Below are positions 50,552 to 59,910 of a DNA stretch of 64,000 bases, in pieces. Numbering within the stretch: the first letter of the stretch is position 1; the number at the start of each line of letters is the position of its first letter. Source of the DNA: Candidatus Parcubacteria bacterium. GTDB lineage: Bacteria > Patescibacteria > ABY1 > BM507 > UBA12075. The position numbers were made by a program, and so were the translations under genes. The notes under the pieces are model-generated. The model was not told where the DNA came from and searched no databases. It saw nothing but the letters and a program-made list of their open reading frames with translations. The DNA lies in the NCBI GenBank assembly GCA_002869165.1, contig PKTK01000012.1, forward strand, positions 1 through 64,000, given 5' to 3'.

Positions 50552-50890
50552 ATGTTTGCAAAAAACTCCGATAATATAAACCTAGTATTTCGTGAAATAA
50601 ATGAATTTATTCTACTGATAAACAATACTCAAAAATGTTTATATATTATCAAAGAGCATGAAACGCATATAGATATTTACAAAATATGTTATGTAAATAA
50701 AAGAGGTAAAGCAGAATTAATCAAAGAACAATTACTAGCAAATCATAACTGGGAAATCGTGTCTAGAAAAGACCTAGAAGACAAAAAAGATATTGCTGAT
50801 AAAATAGTGGCGATGTGTCTTGAAATAGTATCAATTTCTAACAAAAATCTAAACAAATTGAATAATCAAATCGAAAACATTTTTTATTAA
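50552..50890 (+). CDS. hypothetical protein
   Basis: 112 residues, hydrophilic (INEFILLINNTQKCLYIIKE, YKICYVNKRGKAELIKEQLL). SD GAGGTG. The next gene starts 14 nt downstream with its own SD, so the two form an operon. No family recognised. Confidence 0.6.
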   Translation: MFAKNSDNINLVFREINEFILLINNTQKCLYIIKEHETHIDIYKICYVNKRGKAELIKEQLLANHNWEIVSRKDLEDKKDIADKIVAMCLEIVSISNKNLNKLNNQIENIFY

Positions 50891-50903
50891 AAAAGGAGAA
50901 CTC

Positions 50904-51356
50904 ATGCATAATACAATTGATATTGAAGATTTAAAACCCTTCTATAAACTTGATGATGGAAAAGTATTTTTAGCTTGTTTTATTCATAAGCCCCATCTAA
51001 CTTTAATAATAAATGTTAAAGATGATATAAATGAAAATACCTACTTTCTAAAATTAAAAAAGAGTGACAAAATATGGTTGCTTCTAATAACGGCCGTAGC
51101 TGAAAAAGTTTGTGATGAAGACTTTCATCTTTATGAGCCCATTATTGATTTTGACTGTGAAGTAGTAGGCCTGGACTATTCAACACCAAATTTAATTGAC
51201 ATTAATTTAAACTATAGGACACTTGAGCATCTAGCTATTAAAGGAACAAAAAAGGCTCTAAGTAATAAAAATGTTGACTGTAAAGTGTTTAATGTTGGTA
51301 AAATTAGAGCTGAGATTAAGAAGGCTCTTATAGATAAATTTGCAGATTTGATCTAA
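50904..51356 (+). CDS. hypothetical protein
   Basis: 150 residues, acidic (IDIEDLKPFYKLDDGKVFLA, EKVCDEDFHLYEPIIDFDCE). SD AAAGGAGAA. No signal peptide or membrane span. A terminator at 51363 ends the operon. Confidence 0.6.
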   Translation: MHNTIDIEDLKPFYKLDDGKVFLACFIHKPHLTLIINVKDDINENTYFLKLKKSDKIWLLLITAVAEKVCDEDFHLYEPIIDFDCEVVGLDYSTPNLIDINLNYRTLEHLAIKGTKKALSNKNVDCKVFNVGKIRAEIKKALIDKFADLI

Positions 51357-51362
51357 ACATCA

Positions 51363-51391
51363 AAAAACGGACCCACAAAGTCCGTTTTTTT
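51363..51391 (+). terminator. terminator of the two-gene operon
   Basis: AAAAACGGAC pairs with GTCCGTTTTT, then more T. Confidence 0.8.
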
Positions 51392-51412
51392 ATTTTTTCA
51401 AAGTTATCAACA

Positions 51413-51442
51413 TTGACTTGAATGGTAAAAATATGCTATAAT
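51413..51442 (+). promoter_or_regulatory. promoter of the surface protein gene
   Basis: TTGACT (51413-51418), 18-nt spacer, TATAAT (51437-51442). Confidence 0.6.
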
Positions 51443-51531
51443 AGTAACATAAAGATCAAAAAATACTCTTTTTTGATATAAAAAAACAAAAATAAAATAC
51501 TTTGCCAAAATTAGCAAAGAAAAATAAAAAT

Positions 51532-54465
51532 ATGTTAAAAAATTATCTTCATAGCTTGACCACAATACTAGGTATAACTATTGTGGTTTTTTTGTTGTCT
51601 ATAAGTGTTAGACAAATACTGGCGGTAGACACAAGTACTACCAAAATAAGTTTAGGTTTTAATCAAGAATCAGCTACAAATTCCAATTTATTATCTGCTA
51701 CAAGTGATGTTTATGCATTAATAGACGAAAGTTTAATTGCAAACACTGATATTAATGAAGTAATTCTTTATGTTGTTCCAGAAAATGGTGTCTATGTAAC
51801 ATATAACATGAATAAAAGCGATAATCCTTTGAAATACGTTGTTAGCTTAGATACTACCATCTTTGAAGATAATTACTACAAAATATATGCAATTGCTAAA
51901 ATAGGGGATATTGACTATAAATCAGATGTTCAAAATATTGCCTTTGATAACACTGAGCTTAATTTTATCAATTTGTCCAACTACAACACAATTAAAGGAC
52001 ATTTTTTACTCGAGTCGACCAGTATTGGTTTAAACCAAATTGTAACGCTTGAAATAATGGATTTATATGAAAATGTTGTATATACTATGGATTTATTTTT
52101 TAACTCAGATAGTAACACAAATTCTTACACGATATTAACAGAATATTACGACAATGGGTCATTTTATTTTAAAATATCCGGTTACAGTACTTTTGATAAA
52201 TACCACGAAAATACCATCCTTGTAAATATAAATAATTCTGAAATTACTAGCCATAATCTAACAATTACCTCAGAAGATATTATTGGTGGTGTTGTTGAAT
52301 CTTCAAATATTACAGTTAACTTAAACATAGCACCTACTCTAAATCCAAATCATATTGATGTAAAATTTTTAGATAATAATGGAATCACAAAAGATACAAT
52401 TGTTTATGATAAAAATATCTCTGATTCAACTATTCTAAATCCTAGTGATGGTAATTTTATATTAGAAAATTATAACATAAACCACTTAGACAATGGAGCT
52501 TACACCATTCAAGCTTATGCTGAATTTGATAATGAATCAATTAATAGCAATATCCTTATCTTTCAATTATCCAATACTTCAACTGAAGTTACAGATGTAA
52601 ACAATAGTGAGGAAACAAGTAGTACCAATACAGAAGAAACTATTAGCAATACAAACACAACAAATGATAGTGAAATCACACAAACAACCGCCGAAGAAGA
52701 ACCACAAATCATTCAAAGAAATTTAACTTTTATTAATAGTTCAAACTATATTGAAGGAAACGCAGATTTTTTTATAGAAACAGATTTTCAAATACAAGAA
52801 TTAAAATTTGTCCTGAAAAACAGACAAACACAAGAAACTACTCAGGGCAATGGCACGATTGTTTCAACTTATTCTGGTAAATACAGTTTTGTTGCTGACT
52901 CATTCCCTGAAGGTCAATATACTATTTATGCTTTGGTAACACCAGTCGATAGTACCATTGCTTTACAAAAAGATTTTAACTTTGAATACGCTCTACCGGT
53001 AATTGAAGCCCCTATAGTAGAAGAGCCAGTTGATGTCACGCCCATAACAACACCGGACCCCGAACCAGAAACAAATACAAAAATCACTAACAGCTATGTT
53101 CCTGAAACAGAGAATACACCCAAAGAAATTCAAACACCTATTGAAGAAAAAAATGAAACCATCACTCCCCAAACAACTCCACAAACCACAGCCAAAGATG
53201 TAAGCTATGTTGAAAAAAGAGAACTGTGTGTCAAATTCGATATAACTAATAAATATAAATGTGACCGTTTGATGAATATGCCAGCAGTTTGTCAGGAAAA
53301 GGGAATTACATCTGTATCAGAATGTGAAATGCTTGAGTATCTTCCTCAAACATGTATTGATGCCGGTATTTTAGATAGAAACGAATGCTCAAGTTTAATG
53401 GAAAAATTATCTTTACCAACAATATGTAAAGAAGCAAATATAGAATCTCAAGAAGAATGTTTTAATTATCAGATTGCAAAAAGTTTGCCAAGTGAATGTG
53501 TAGAAAAAAATATTTATAATATAGGTGACTGCGAATCTTTACTCAACGAGCAGAGCAAAATCGAAGAACTTGACGAAAAATGCATAAAGAACAACATCCT
53601 TGATGAAAAAGATTGTCAGGCTTTTATTCTTGGAATAAAACTTGATCCAATATGTATAGAAAATGGCATCATAGATCTAAATGAATGTGATGCATTTTTG
53701 TTAACAAAATATAAAAAAGAAATTTGCTCAGAGATAAATGTTCTATCCTCTTCTCCCGCTTGTGAATCATATATAAAAAATAAGTTTATAAACCAAGCTA
53801 CCTGTGATACTGACAACTGGAATTGTCTTTTAATGATTCAAAATAACATCGGTCAAATAGCTAAAAAAGAATATACATACAAAAAATTGCTAGATATTTC
53901 CATGAGCGAAAATAACCACACTGATACGCTAAGCCTGAAAAATGCTTTAGAAGAAAATAAAGACGTCGTCTCTCTAACAAGTAATGAAATTGAAATAAGT
54001 TTTATTCAGGCTAAACCGGAGTTTAAGATTGAAGATGATATTGAAAAAACATCACCGGTAATTATCATTATAGACTCAGATCAAGATGGTTTAAATGATG
54101 ACTTAGAAAAAATAATTGGTACAAATATAAACTTAAAAGACACTGACCAAGACGGTTATGATGACTTTACTGAATACAAAAGCGGTTATAATCCACTCGG
54201 GGCTGGAAAAATGAATGACTCAAGTAAAGTAAATATAATGACAGTGCTGGCTGATAAAAAAATCGAACATCCAAAAACAAATGGAGATATAAGTTCAAAT
54301 ATTATCTTTAATAATCCTAAAAATTCAGATCAAGAAGGAATTGTTCTTTCAGGTAAAGCTAATCCTAATCAAGACTACCTACTCTATATTTATTCAGATC
54401 TACCTATTTTAACAACTGTTGAAACTGATGAATACGGTAACTGGAAGTACAACTTCAAAGAATAA
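51532..54465 (+). CDS. large exported surface protein with Cys repeats, truncated by an in-frame TAA
   Basis: ATG at 51532 gives a signal peptide (SLTTILGITIVVFLLSISVR then QILA). 977 residues follow: beta-sandwich (Ig-like) domains to about residue 500, a Pro/Thr/Glu linker, then seven to eight ~25-residue repeats of the type LP-x2-C-x3-GI-x4/5-EC-x3-L (about 560-755), and a calcium-binding segment (DSDQDGLNDDLEKIIGTNIN, DTDQDGYDDFTEYKSG). The stop TAA at 54463 falls inside another Ig-like domain; the frame then stays open to a membrane anchor. Confidence 0.75.
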   Translation: MLKNYLHSLTTILGITIVVFLLSISVRQILAVDTSTTKISLGFNQESATNSNLLSATSDVYALIDESLIANTDINEVILYVVPENGVYVTYNMNKSDNPLKYVVSLDTTIFEDNYYKIYAIAKIGDIDYKSDVQNIAFDNTELNFINLSNYNTIKGHFLLESTSIGLNQIVTLEIMDLYENVVYTMDLFFNSDSNTNSYTILTEYYDNGSFYFKISGYSTFDKYHENTILVNINNSEITSHNLTITSEDIIGGVVESSNITVNLNIAPTLNPNHIDVKFLDNNGITKDTIVYDKNISDSTILNPSDGNFILENYNINHLDNGAYTIQAYAEFDNESINSNILIFQLSNTSTEVTDVNNSEETSSTNTEETISNTNTTNDSEITQTTAEEEPQIIQRNLTFINSSNYIEGNADFFIETDFQIQELKFVLKNRQTQETTQGNGTIVSTYSGKYSFVADSFPEGQYTIYALVTPVDSTIALQKDFNFEYALPVIEAPIVEEPVDVTPITTPDPEPETNTKITNSYVPETENTPKEIQTPIEEKNETITPQTTPQTTAKDVSYVEKRELCVKFDITNKYKCDRLMNMPAVCQEKGITSVSECEMLEYLPQTCIDAGILDRNECSSLMEKLSLPTICKEANIESQEECFNYQIAKSLPSECVEKNIYNIGDCESLLNEQSKIEELDEKCIKNNILDEKDCQAFILGIKLDPICIENGIIDLNECDAFLLTKYKKEICSEINVLSSSPACESYIKNKFINQATCDTDNWNCLLMIQNNIGQIAKKEYTYKKLLDISMSENNHTDTLSLKNALEENKDVVSLTSNEIEISFIQAKPEFKIEDDIEKTSPVIIIIDSDQDGLNDDLEKIIGTNINLKDTDQDGYDDFTEYKSGYNPLGAGKMNDSSKVNIMTVLADKKIEHPKTNGDISSNIIFNNPKNSDQEGIVLSGKANPNQDYLLYIYSDLPILTTVETDEYGNWKYNFKE

Positions 54466-54744
54466 ATTGTCGATGGTAGACATGAAATTTATTTAACAGT
54501 CAACGATAACACTGGAAAGATACTAGAAAAAAGTTCAATACTAGAACTATTCATCAAAGAAGCCAAAGCTGTTTCAGCTGAAGACTTTGTAAATACTGCT
54601 TTACTTGATGACAAAGACGAATCTGATTCAATGATAATGATCTATATACTAACTGCTCTATTTGCAACCTTTGGCGCTATTCTTATATTTATTGCTTACT
54701 TCAAATTCCTCAAAAATACTAATAACACAAACAATGAGGTTTAA
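54466..54744 (+). pseudogene. C-terminal part of the surface protein behind the stop
   Basis: The same frame goes on for 92 codons: IVDGRHEIYLTVNDNTGKIL completes the Ig-like strand pair, and a membrane helix (MIMIYILTALFATFGAILIF) with a short basic tail follows, ending at TAA 54742-54744. The kinase start at 54734 overlaps this tail, as expected of an intact operon. Without it the surface protein would lack its anchor. Confidence 0.75.
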
Positions 54745-56116
54745 AAACTACATAGATCAACACAGAGAAATAGCTCAAATTATTTATGGGGTGGTTTTAA
54801 TTATTCTCATACCTCTTTTGATTAGTTATAATACAATTTCAATAATCTCTAAGTACAATCAAAGTATTGATGTAACCTTGCAACGACAAGCCTTGAGTCT
54901 GGTTAACACTATCAATGCTTTAATAAGTGACGAGCTGAATGATCATGACAAACTACAAGATAAAATTGAAAATATCAAAGAAAGAGATTCAGATATTATT
55001 GAAATTTCGGTTTTAATTCCCCAAGGTGATGATTTTATAATAATTGCTGCTGATAATCAAAATATTGTTGGAGAAAATATTAATTATTATTACTATAATG
55101 TAGCTTGGGCGCAAAAAAACTCCGATGCCTTAGTTACTGACTCGATTAAATTATCAAGACTTGATAAAAGCACAAGTTTTCAAACTGAAAACAACGAAAG
55201 ATTTTGGTTGGTTACAAAAACTCTTACCAATGAAGATGGTAAAAAAATTGCCCTACTATCACTTAATATTTCTTCTGAAATTGTTGATCAGCTCACTGAG
55301 AGCAACCGCAACTCCTCCTTGCTTATTTTGTTTGCTACGATAATAATAACTATCCTGTTTTTAGTAATTGCTGTTAGGCTTTGGGATTATGTTCTGCTTT
55401 ACAAAAAAATCAAAGAATTAGATAAAATGAAAAATGAATTCATTTCGATTGCTTCACACGAACTTCGAACTCCAATTACTAGTATAAAAGGTTACAGTTC
55501 AATGGTATTAGATGGTACTATGGGAAAGATAAATGACGATGTTAAAAACGCAGCAAAAGTTATAAAAGACTCTTCAGTAAGACTTGGCACCCTGGTTGAG
55601 GATTTATTAAATGTGAGTCGTATAGAGCAAAATCGAATACAAATAAACCTTCAAGTAATTTCTCCAAAAAAAATTATTGAAGAAGCTATAACAGAACTCA
55701 AAGTACAAGCCAAAAATAAAAATTTATCACTCAAATTTTTACCCCACAACAAAAAATTACCTTTATTAAACATTGATCCAGAAAAACTAAAACAAATTTT
55801 AATTAATTTGATTGGAAATTCCATTAAATACACTAACAAGGGCGGCATTGAAATAAAAACTCAAGAAAAAGAAAACAAATTTTTAGAAATTATAATCAAA
55901 GATACAGGTATAGGCATGACCAGCAAAGAAAAGGAGAAGCTTTTTCAAAAATTCTATCGAGTAAAAAATGAAGACACTGAAAAAATAACTGGCACAGGAC
56001 TTGGACTGTGGATCACTAAAGAGCTAGTAGAGATGATGGATGGAAAAATTACATTAGACTCTATAAAAGACGTTGGTACACAAATAAACCTCATATTCAA
56101 AATTGAACAAATGTAA
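54734..56116 (+). CDS. sensor histidine kinase
   Basis: ATG at 54734 (MRFKNYIDQHREIAQIIYGV) gives 460 residues. Two membrane helices (about 14-34 and 195-216) flank an extracytoplasmic sensor domain. HisKA is at 232-300 with His242 in FISIASHELRTPITSIKGYS; the ATPase domain has N (LINLIGNSIKYT), G1 (IKDTGIGMT) and G2 (TGLGLWITK) boxes. No response regulator gene is nearby. It overlaps the full-length surface protein frame, so both may sense or report on the envelope. Confidence 0.92.
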   Translation: MRFKNYIDQHREIAQIIYGVVLIILIPLLISYNTISIISKYNQSIDVTLQRQALSLVNTINALISDELNDHDKLQDKIENIKERDSDIIEISVLIPQGDDFIIIAADNQNIVGENINYYYYNVAWAQKNSDALVTDSIKLSRLDKSTSFQTENNERFWLVTKTLTNEDGKKIALLSLNISSEIVDQLTESNRNSSLLILFATIIITILFLVIAVRLWDYVLLYKKIKELDKMKNEFISIASHELRTPITSIKGYSSMVLDGTMGKINDDVKNAAKVIKDSSVRLGTLVEDLLNVSRIEQNRIQINLQVISPKKIIEEAITELKVQAKNKNLSLKFLPHNKKLPLLNIDPEKLKQILINLIGNSIKYTNKGGIEIKTQEKENKFLEIIIKDTGIGMTSKEKEKLFQKFYRVKNEDTEKITGTGLGLWITKELVEMMDGKITLDSIKDVGTQINLIFKIEQM

Positions 56117-56120
56117 CTAT

Positions 56121-56151
56121 AAAAGGAGATTTTTGAAAATCTCCTTTTTTT
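56121..56151. terminator. terminator after the kinase gene
   Basis: AAAAGGAGATTTT pairs with AAAATCTCCTTTT, then T-rich DNA. Confidence 0.8.
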
Positions 56152-56159
56152 CATTTTTT

Positions 56160-56438
56160 TCATAATTCTCCAATACTCCAACCTGGTATTGTTTTATTTA
56201 AATACTCTCCAAACAATGGCCGGATATCTCCTTTTACAAGTTCAACCAAATTTCTCTCTCTATCCAGTATAAGCATACTGTCATTTACAGTTTCAAGCCA
56301 AGGATCATCTGCTTCCTTTTTTGCCTCTTCTTTGGCTAAAAACAAATTGTTAGAAAAACTTGAAAGAACTAAATACAAATGCTTGTCTTTTTTTTGAAAA
56401 CACAAAGTTTCAAATCTTTTATTTCTATTTTTATACAT
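56160..56438 (-). CDS. small hypothetical protein
   Basis: 92 residues (MYKNRNKRFETLCFQKKDKH and on) with SD TGGAGG before the ATG. Hydrophilic, no membrane span. It ends close to the shared terminator at 56121. No family recognised. Confidence 0.55.
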   Translation of the reverse strand: MYKNRNKRFETLCFQKKDKHLYLVLSSFSNNLFLAKEEAKKEADDPWLETVNDSMLILDRERNLVELVKGDIRPLFGEYLNKTIPGWSIGEL

Positions 56439-56580
56439 ATTCTACCTCCAGTTTATTTATATTAGTATTTGTCTTTTCATTTTTTTGTATTTAAACTAAC
56501 ATTATCACAAAATAATTAAATATTTATTAGACTATTTAACTTGATTTGTTGTATTAACTAGAATATAATATAATTTATAT

Positions 56581-57762
56581 ATGAATAAATTTCTAATATT
56601 TTCAATTCGAGTCGGGGCATTTCTAGTGCTTTGTTTTTTTATTCTTCAAACACTTGCTTTTTTTGGAGTAAAATATGAGCTAACAAAAGTTTTGGGTGAA
56701 ATTGATGACAACTCTGCAGAATACAATAAGATTGCAAAAGAAAATGCCAAATTAATTGAAGATAACTACAAATTGATTAAAAATTCAAGAAATTTAAACA
56801 CTTTTTAAACAACAACGAAAAACAAGTTTGCTTTACCAAAAAATATTTCTATTTATGGGCCAAGAGCAGATGAAAACTGGTGTAAAATAAAAGTTGCTAG
56901 CCAGTATAATGACTTTACAACCAATTCAATCTTCAAAGCCTATCGAGATTCAAAATCAGAAATACTTCTAAACAATATGTTGCTTGCTTTGGAATTGCGA
57001 CATCCAAACAAAGATGAATTTTCCAATGATTTGCTTACCTGTCAAAATACCACCGAAAGTTTTGTTCCTGAGGATTTGGAAGAATTATTTTTTGAAATAA
57101 ATGATAAAAATCTATATTCATGGCAAAATGGCGAACCATGGCAGATAATTTCCAAGGCAATAAAGAAGGACAAAGATCTTATTTACAAAACTTCTGAACT
57201 GAGCGGAGTTCAGCCAAGACTTTTAGTTTCTGTTGCTATTGTTGAACAACTTAGATTGTACTACACTCAACGAGAACTTTTTGAAAAAGTCTTTAAGCCT
57301 TTAGAAATATTGGCTAATGCCAATAAAATGGCCTGGGGGATAATGGCTATCAAAGAACGAATGGCTATTGAAACCGAAGACCATCTTCATGATATTAATT
57401 CTGATTTTTATTTAGGTTCTTCAACCGAAGCATTACTTGACTATAAGGAGGGAGATGATAAAGGAAGAATCCGTTATAATCGCTTGACTGATAATAGTTC
57501 GCATTATTGGTCTTATCTTTATGGCTCTTTGATTATTGCCCAACTTGAGAATCAATGGGAAAAAGCTGGATATTCTATCAAGTATAGACCTGAGATTATT
57601 GCCACCTTATTTAACATAGGATTTTCAAAATCCAAACCAAAAGACAATCCACAAGTCGGGGGCTCAACTCTTCAAATAGAAGGAGATAAATATTTTTTCG
57701 GATCACTGGCCTTTGAATTTTACTATTCTGGAGCTTTAATAGACGAATTTCCTTTTGAATAG
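56581..57762 (+). pseudogene. membrane-anchored transglycosylase-like protein, interrupted by an in-frame TAA
   Basis: The frame starts with a membrane helix (FSIRVGAFLVLCFFILQTLA) and a coiled-coil linker, meets TAA at 56806-56808, and continues without a break (TTTKNKFALPKNISIYGPRA and on) to 57762. The part after the stop has SELSGVQPRLLVSVAIVEQL and IIATLFNIGFSKSKPKDNPQ then VGG, which recalls lytic-transglycosylase-like proteins of CPR. ATG at 56977 could start a fragment. The function is tentative. Confidence 0.65.
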
Positions 57763-57833
57763 ACAATACTACTATGTAAAATATATCAATTACACCCTAT
57801 TTATAAAAATACAAAAAATTTAAATTCATTGCT

Positions 57834-57862
57834 TTGACAAAATAAAATAAATAACATATAAT
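57834..57862 (+). promoter_or_regulatory. consensus promoter of tRNA-Leu
   Basis: TTGACA (57834-57839), exactly 17 nt, TATAAT (57857-57862). Confidence 0.75.
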
Positions 57863-57910
57863 ATTCAAAGTAATACCTCTTTAGACAGGTATTTATTTTT
57901 TTCAAATCTA

Positions 57911-57994
57911 GCCCAGGTGGTGGAATTGGTAGACACGAGGGACTTAAAATCCCTTGGCCGCAAGGCTGTGCGAGTTCGATTCTCGCCCTGGGCA
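57911..57994 (+). tRNA. tRNA-Leu(TAA)
   Basis: Class II tRNA with acceptor GCCCAGG/CCTGGGC, anticodon loop CTTAAAA (TAA), long variable arm TTGGCCGCAAGGCTGT, T arm GCGAG/CTCGC, discriminator A, no encoded CCA. Confidence 0.95.
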
Positions 57995-58205
57995 CAAAAA
58001 GGAGAAAACTGAAAAGTTTTCTTTTTTTGTGAAGCCAGGGTGGAAGCGAACTCGCATATGAAGTGCAAAGACTTCCATTAAAAAAAGGCTCATAAAAAAA
58101 TAATATTAAAATTGAAAACAAAAAAAATTCTTGAGGGGGTGCCCTTTTCAGGGCTTCGATTCTAGCCCTGGGCACATAAATACCTTCTTTTGAAGGGTTT
58201 TTACA
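57971..58205 (+). repeat. tRNA-tail repeat unit behind tRNA-Leu
   Basis: The tail (57975-57996) recurs at 58155-58176 with 21 of 22 equal. After the terminator loop (GAAAACTGAAAAGTTTTC), 58022-58055 is a decayed inverted copy of the tail (GCCAGGGTGG, CGAACTCGC). TTGAGGGGGTG and GGGCTTC precede the direct copy, and a hairpin ACCTTC/GAAGGG follows it. No gene in between. Confidence 0.75.
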
Positions 58206-58234
58206 TAAATGTTCTTATAAAAAGGAGAGGAATA

Positions 58235-58993
58235 ATGGGATGGGTTTTAGCTTTGAGGACACATGTTTCATTTGTTTGTTTGCTAATAACTATAGCAAGT
58301 TTCAAGTTAAACGGCTGGGATGAGAGTGTGTGGCTATGTTCATTTTTTGTATTTCTATCTTGTTCATCATCCATGCTTTATAATGACTGGATTGACCGAG
58401 ATCATGACAAAAGAAAAGGCAAATATTTCACATCAGAAAAAGAAAAATATTTTTTCTGTTATGTTGTTATTTTCTACCTTGCACAAATTGCTTATTGTGT
58501 CTATCTGTTCAAGATAAACAATTTTTATGGCATCATCGGTTTATGCATGATGATACTAGGAGTCTTATACAACTATGTAAGAAACTTTGACTTACTTTCA
58601 AACCTAATTGTTTCCTTATCATTTGCCTTAACTTGTTTGTTTGCTATTACAAATAGTTATACACTTGAAGGGATTGTTTGGATGGTATTTATTTTTTTAA
58701 CTGCTTACGCTCGGGAAATAATTAAAGACTTAATTGATATGGGAATAGACAAGGGCTACAAAAGATCAATGGCTCTTAGATTTGGAACCAAGACTACTTC
58801 AATTTCTGCTGCTTATATTTTGGTTTGGTCAATGATATTGCTTTTTTTTATCGGAAAAATTGCCTTAGCTTACAGTGTGCCAGTTTTTATTTATGTTATT
58901 TATCTAGCTACCAAAAATGTTCACTATAGACAATCAAAACACTCTATAGATCTGGCTCTTTTTATTTGTTCTTTGGCAATTATCCTTACCTAA
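58235..58993 (+). CDS. UbiA-family prenyltransferase
   Basis: ATG at 58235 with SD AAGGAGAG; the ORF's first 15 residues belong to the leader. 252 residues, about eight membrane helices. Both Asp-rich motifs are present: NDWIDRDHD (first) and KDLIDMGIDKG (second). The family transfers prenyl groups to aromatic or glycerol acceptors in membranes. The acceptor here is unknown. No quinone genes are near. Confidence 0.82.
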   Translation: MGWVLALRTHVSFVCLLITIASFKLNGWDESVWLCSFFVFLSCSSSMLYNDWIDRDHDKRKGKYFTSEKEKYFFCYVVIFYLAQIAYCVYLFKINNFYGIIGLCMMILGVLYNYVRNFDLLSNLIVSLSFALTCLFAITNSYTLEGIVWMVFIFLTAYAREIIKDLIDMGIDKGYKRSMALRFGTKTTSISAAYILVWSMILLFFIGKIALAYSVPVFIYVIYLATKNVHYRQSKHSIDLALFICSLAIILT

Positions 58994-58999
58994 ATTATA

Positions 59000-59028
59000 A
59001 AACCGCTGATTTTAATCAGCGGTTTTTT
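59000..59028. terminator. bidirectional terminator
   Basis: AAACCGCTGATT pairs with AATCAGCGGTTT, then T4. It overlaps the 3' end of the next minus-strand gene. Confidence 0.8.
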
Positions 59029-59206
59029 TGTTTAATTTATTGAAAAAAGATCGGTTCATTCTAGAAATGCGCTCAAGATTTGGATCATGCCTTTTTACTT
59101 GAGAATGAAATTCTTCAATACTTGACCTACCCTGCCTTCTCATCTTTTCTCTATGATTATAAAGATCGCTTACACCTGAGTCAATAAAAAAATACTGTTT
59201 TGGCAT
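59012..59206 (-). CDS. small basic hypothetical protein
   Basis: 64 residues, Arg/Lys-rich (MPKQYFFIDSGVSDLYNHRE, EFHSQVKRHDPNLERISRMN). SD is strong (AAGGAGGA). Its end overlaps the terminator hairpin. No family recognised. Confidence 0.55.
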   Translation of the reverse strand: MPKQYFFIDSGVSDLYNHREKMRRQGRSSIEEFHSQVKRHDPNLERISRMNRSFFNKLNKKTAD

Positions 59207-59256
59207 TTTATCCTCCTTTTTTTATTTATCTTAAAACAAATTAATAAAAAATCAAC

Positions 59257-59787
59257 TTAGGTCCATTTTTCAAGTAGCTCATCATTTATCTTTTTTATTT
59301 CATCACTTTCCAAGTCTCTATCCCCGTCTTCACTTTCTTTGTTTGTTTTTCTATCCAAAATATCTAGAAATATATCATTCTTTATTATTTTGACCCTAAC
59401 CCCTTCCTCTCTCACTTTCTCTATCTTATTCGTTAAATCAATGTCATCACTTACAAATGTTAAACCTTCTTTGTCTAATAATTCAAACAGTGATTTGTTT
59501 ATTTTGATGTCTTGATCTTTTATAAAGTCCTCCCACTCTCTTGTAATTTCTATAATTTTGTCATCAGCATTGTTATAATATTCATCTCTTGGAGTATAAA
59601 TTGAAATTATTTCTCCATCAATCCGCTTATCTCCCATCTTTTCTAAACTATCGAACACCAAAATAATTTTCTTCTGCTTGTCTCCTAACCACTTGCTGAT
59701 TTTCTCAACTAAAAGCATATCAAAATCTTCTTCATCCAAGATTCCAATTTTACCTGCTAAATTATTGGCATCAATTAAATAGTTCAT
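59257..59787 (-). CDS. NYN/PIN-like ribonuclease domain protein
   Basis: 176 residues. The start MNYLIDANNLAGKIGILDEE has the D-x-N-N motif of NYN/YacP proteins, and LVFDSLEKMG and FVSDDIDLTNKI supply further Asp residues. Such domains are predicted RNases. The C-terminal 30 residues are very acidic. It is downstream of trigger factor on the same strand. Confidence 0.75.
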   Translation of the reverse strand: MNYLIDANNLAGKIGILDEEDFDMLLVEKISKWLGDKQKKIILVFDSLEKMGDKRIDGEIISIYTPRDEYYNNADDKIIEITREWEDFIKDQDIKINKSLFELLDKEGLTFVSDDIDLTNKIEKVREEGVRVKIIKNDIFLDILDRKTNKESEDGDRDLESDEIKKINDELLEKWT

Positions 59788-59795
59788 TTACTTAA

Positions 59796-59895
59796 AGGCT
59801 ACGAAAATACAAATCGGTACGAATTTACAAATAATTTTAACACGTTCGTGATGAACCAATTCGTAAATTCGTACCGATTTGTATTTTCGTAGCCT
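59796..59895. repeat. 33-bp perfect inverted repeat
   Basis: 59796-59828 (AGGCTACGAAAATACAAATC and on) is the exact inverse of 59863-59895, with a 34-nt loop. There is no T-run, so it is not a clear terminator. Confidence 0.75.
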
Positions 59896-59910
59896 GTATT
59901 TTATTTTCTA

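Noticed and set aside
3518..56808. A changed genetic code that reads TAA or TAG as sense
   Set aside because: Most intact genes in the window end in TAA or TAG at the expected length, so only local read-through or mutation remains.
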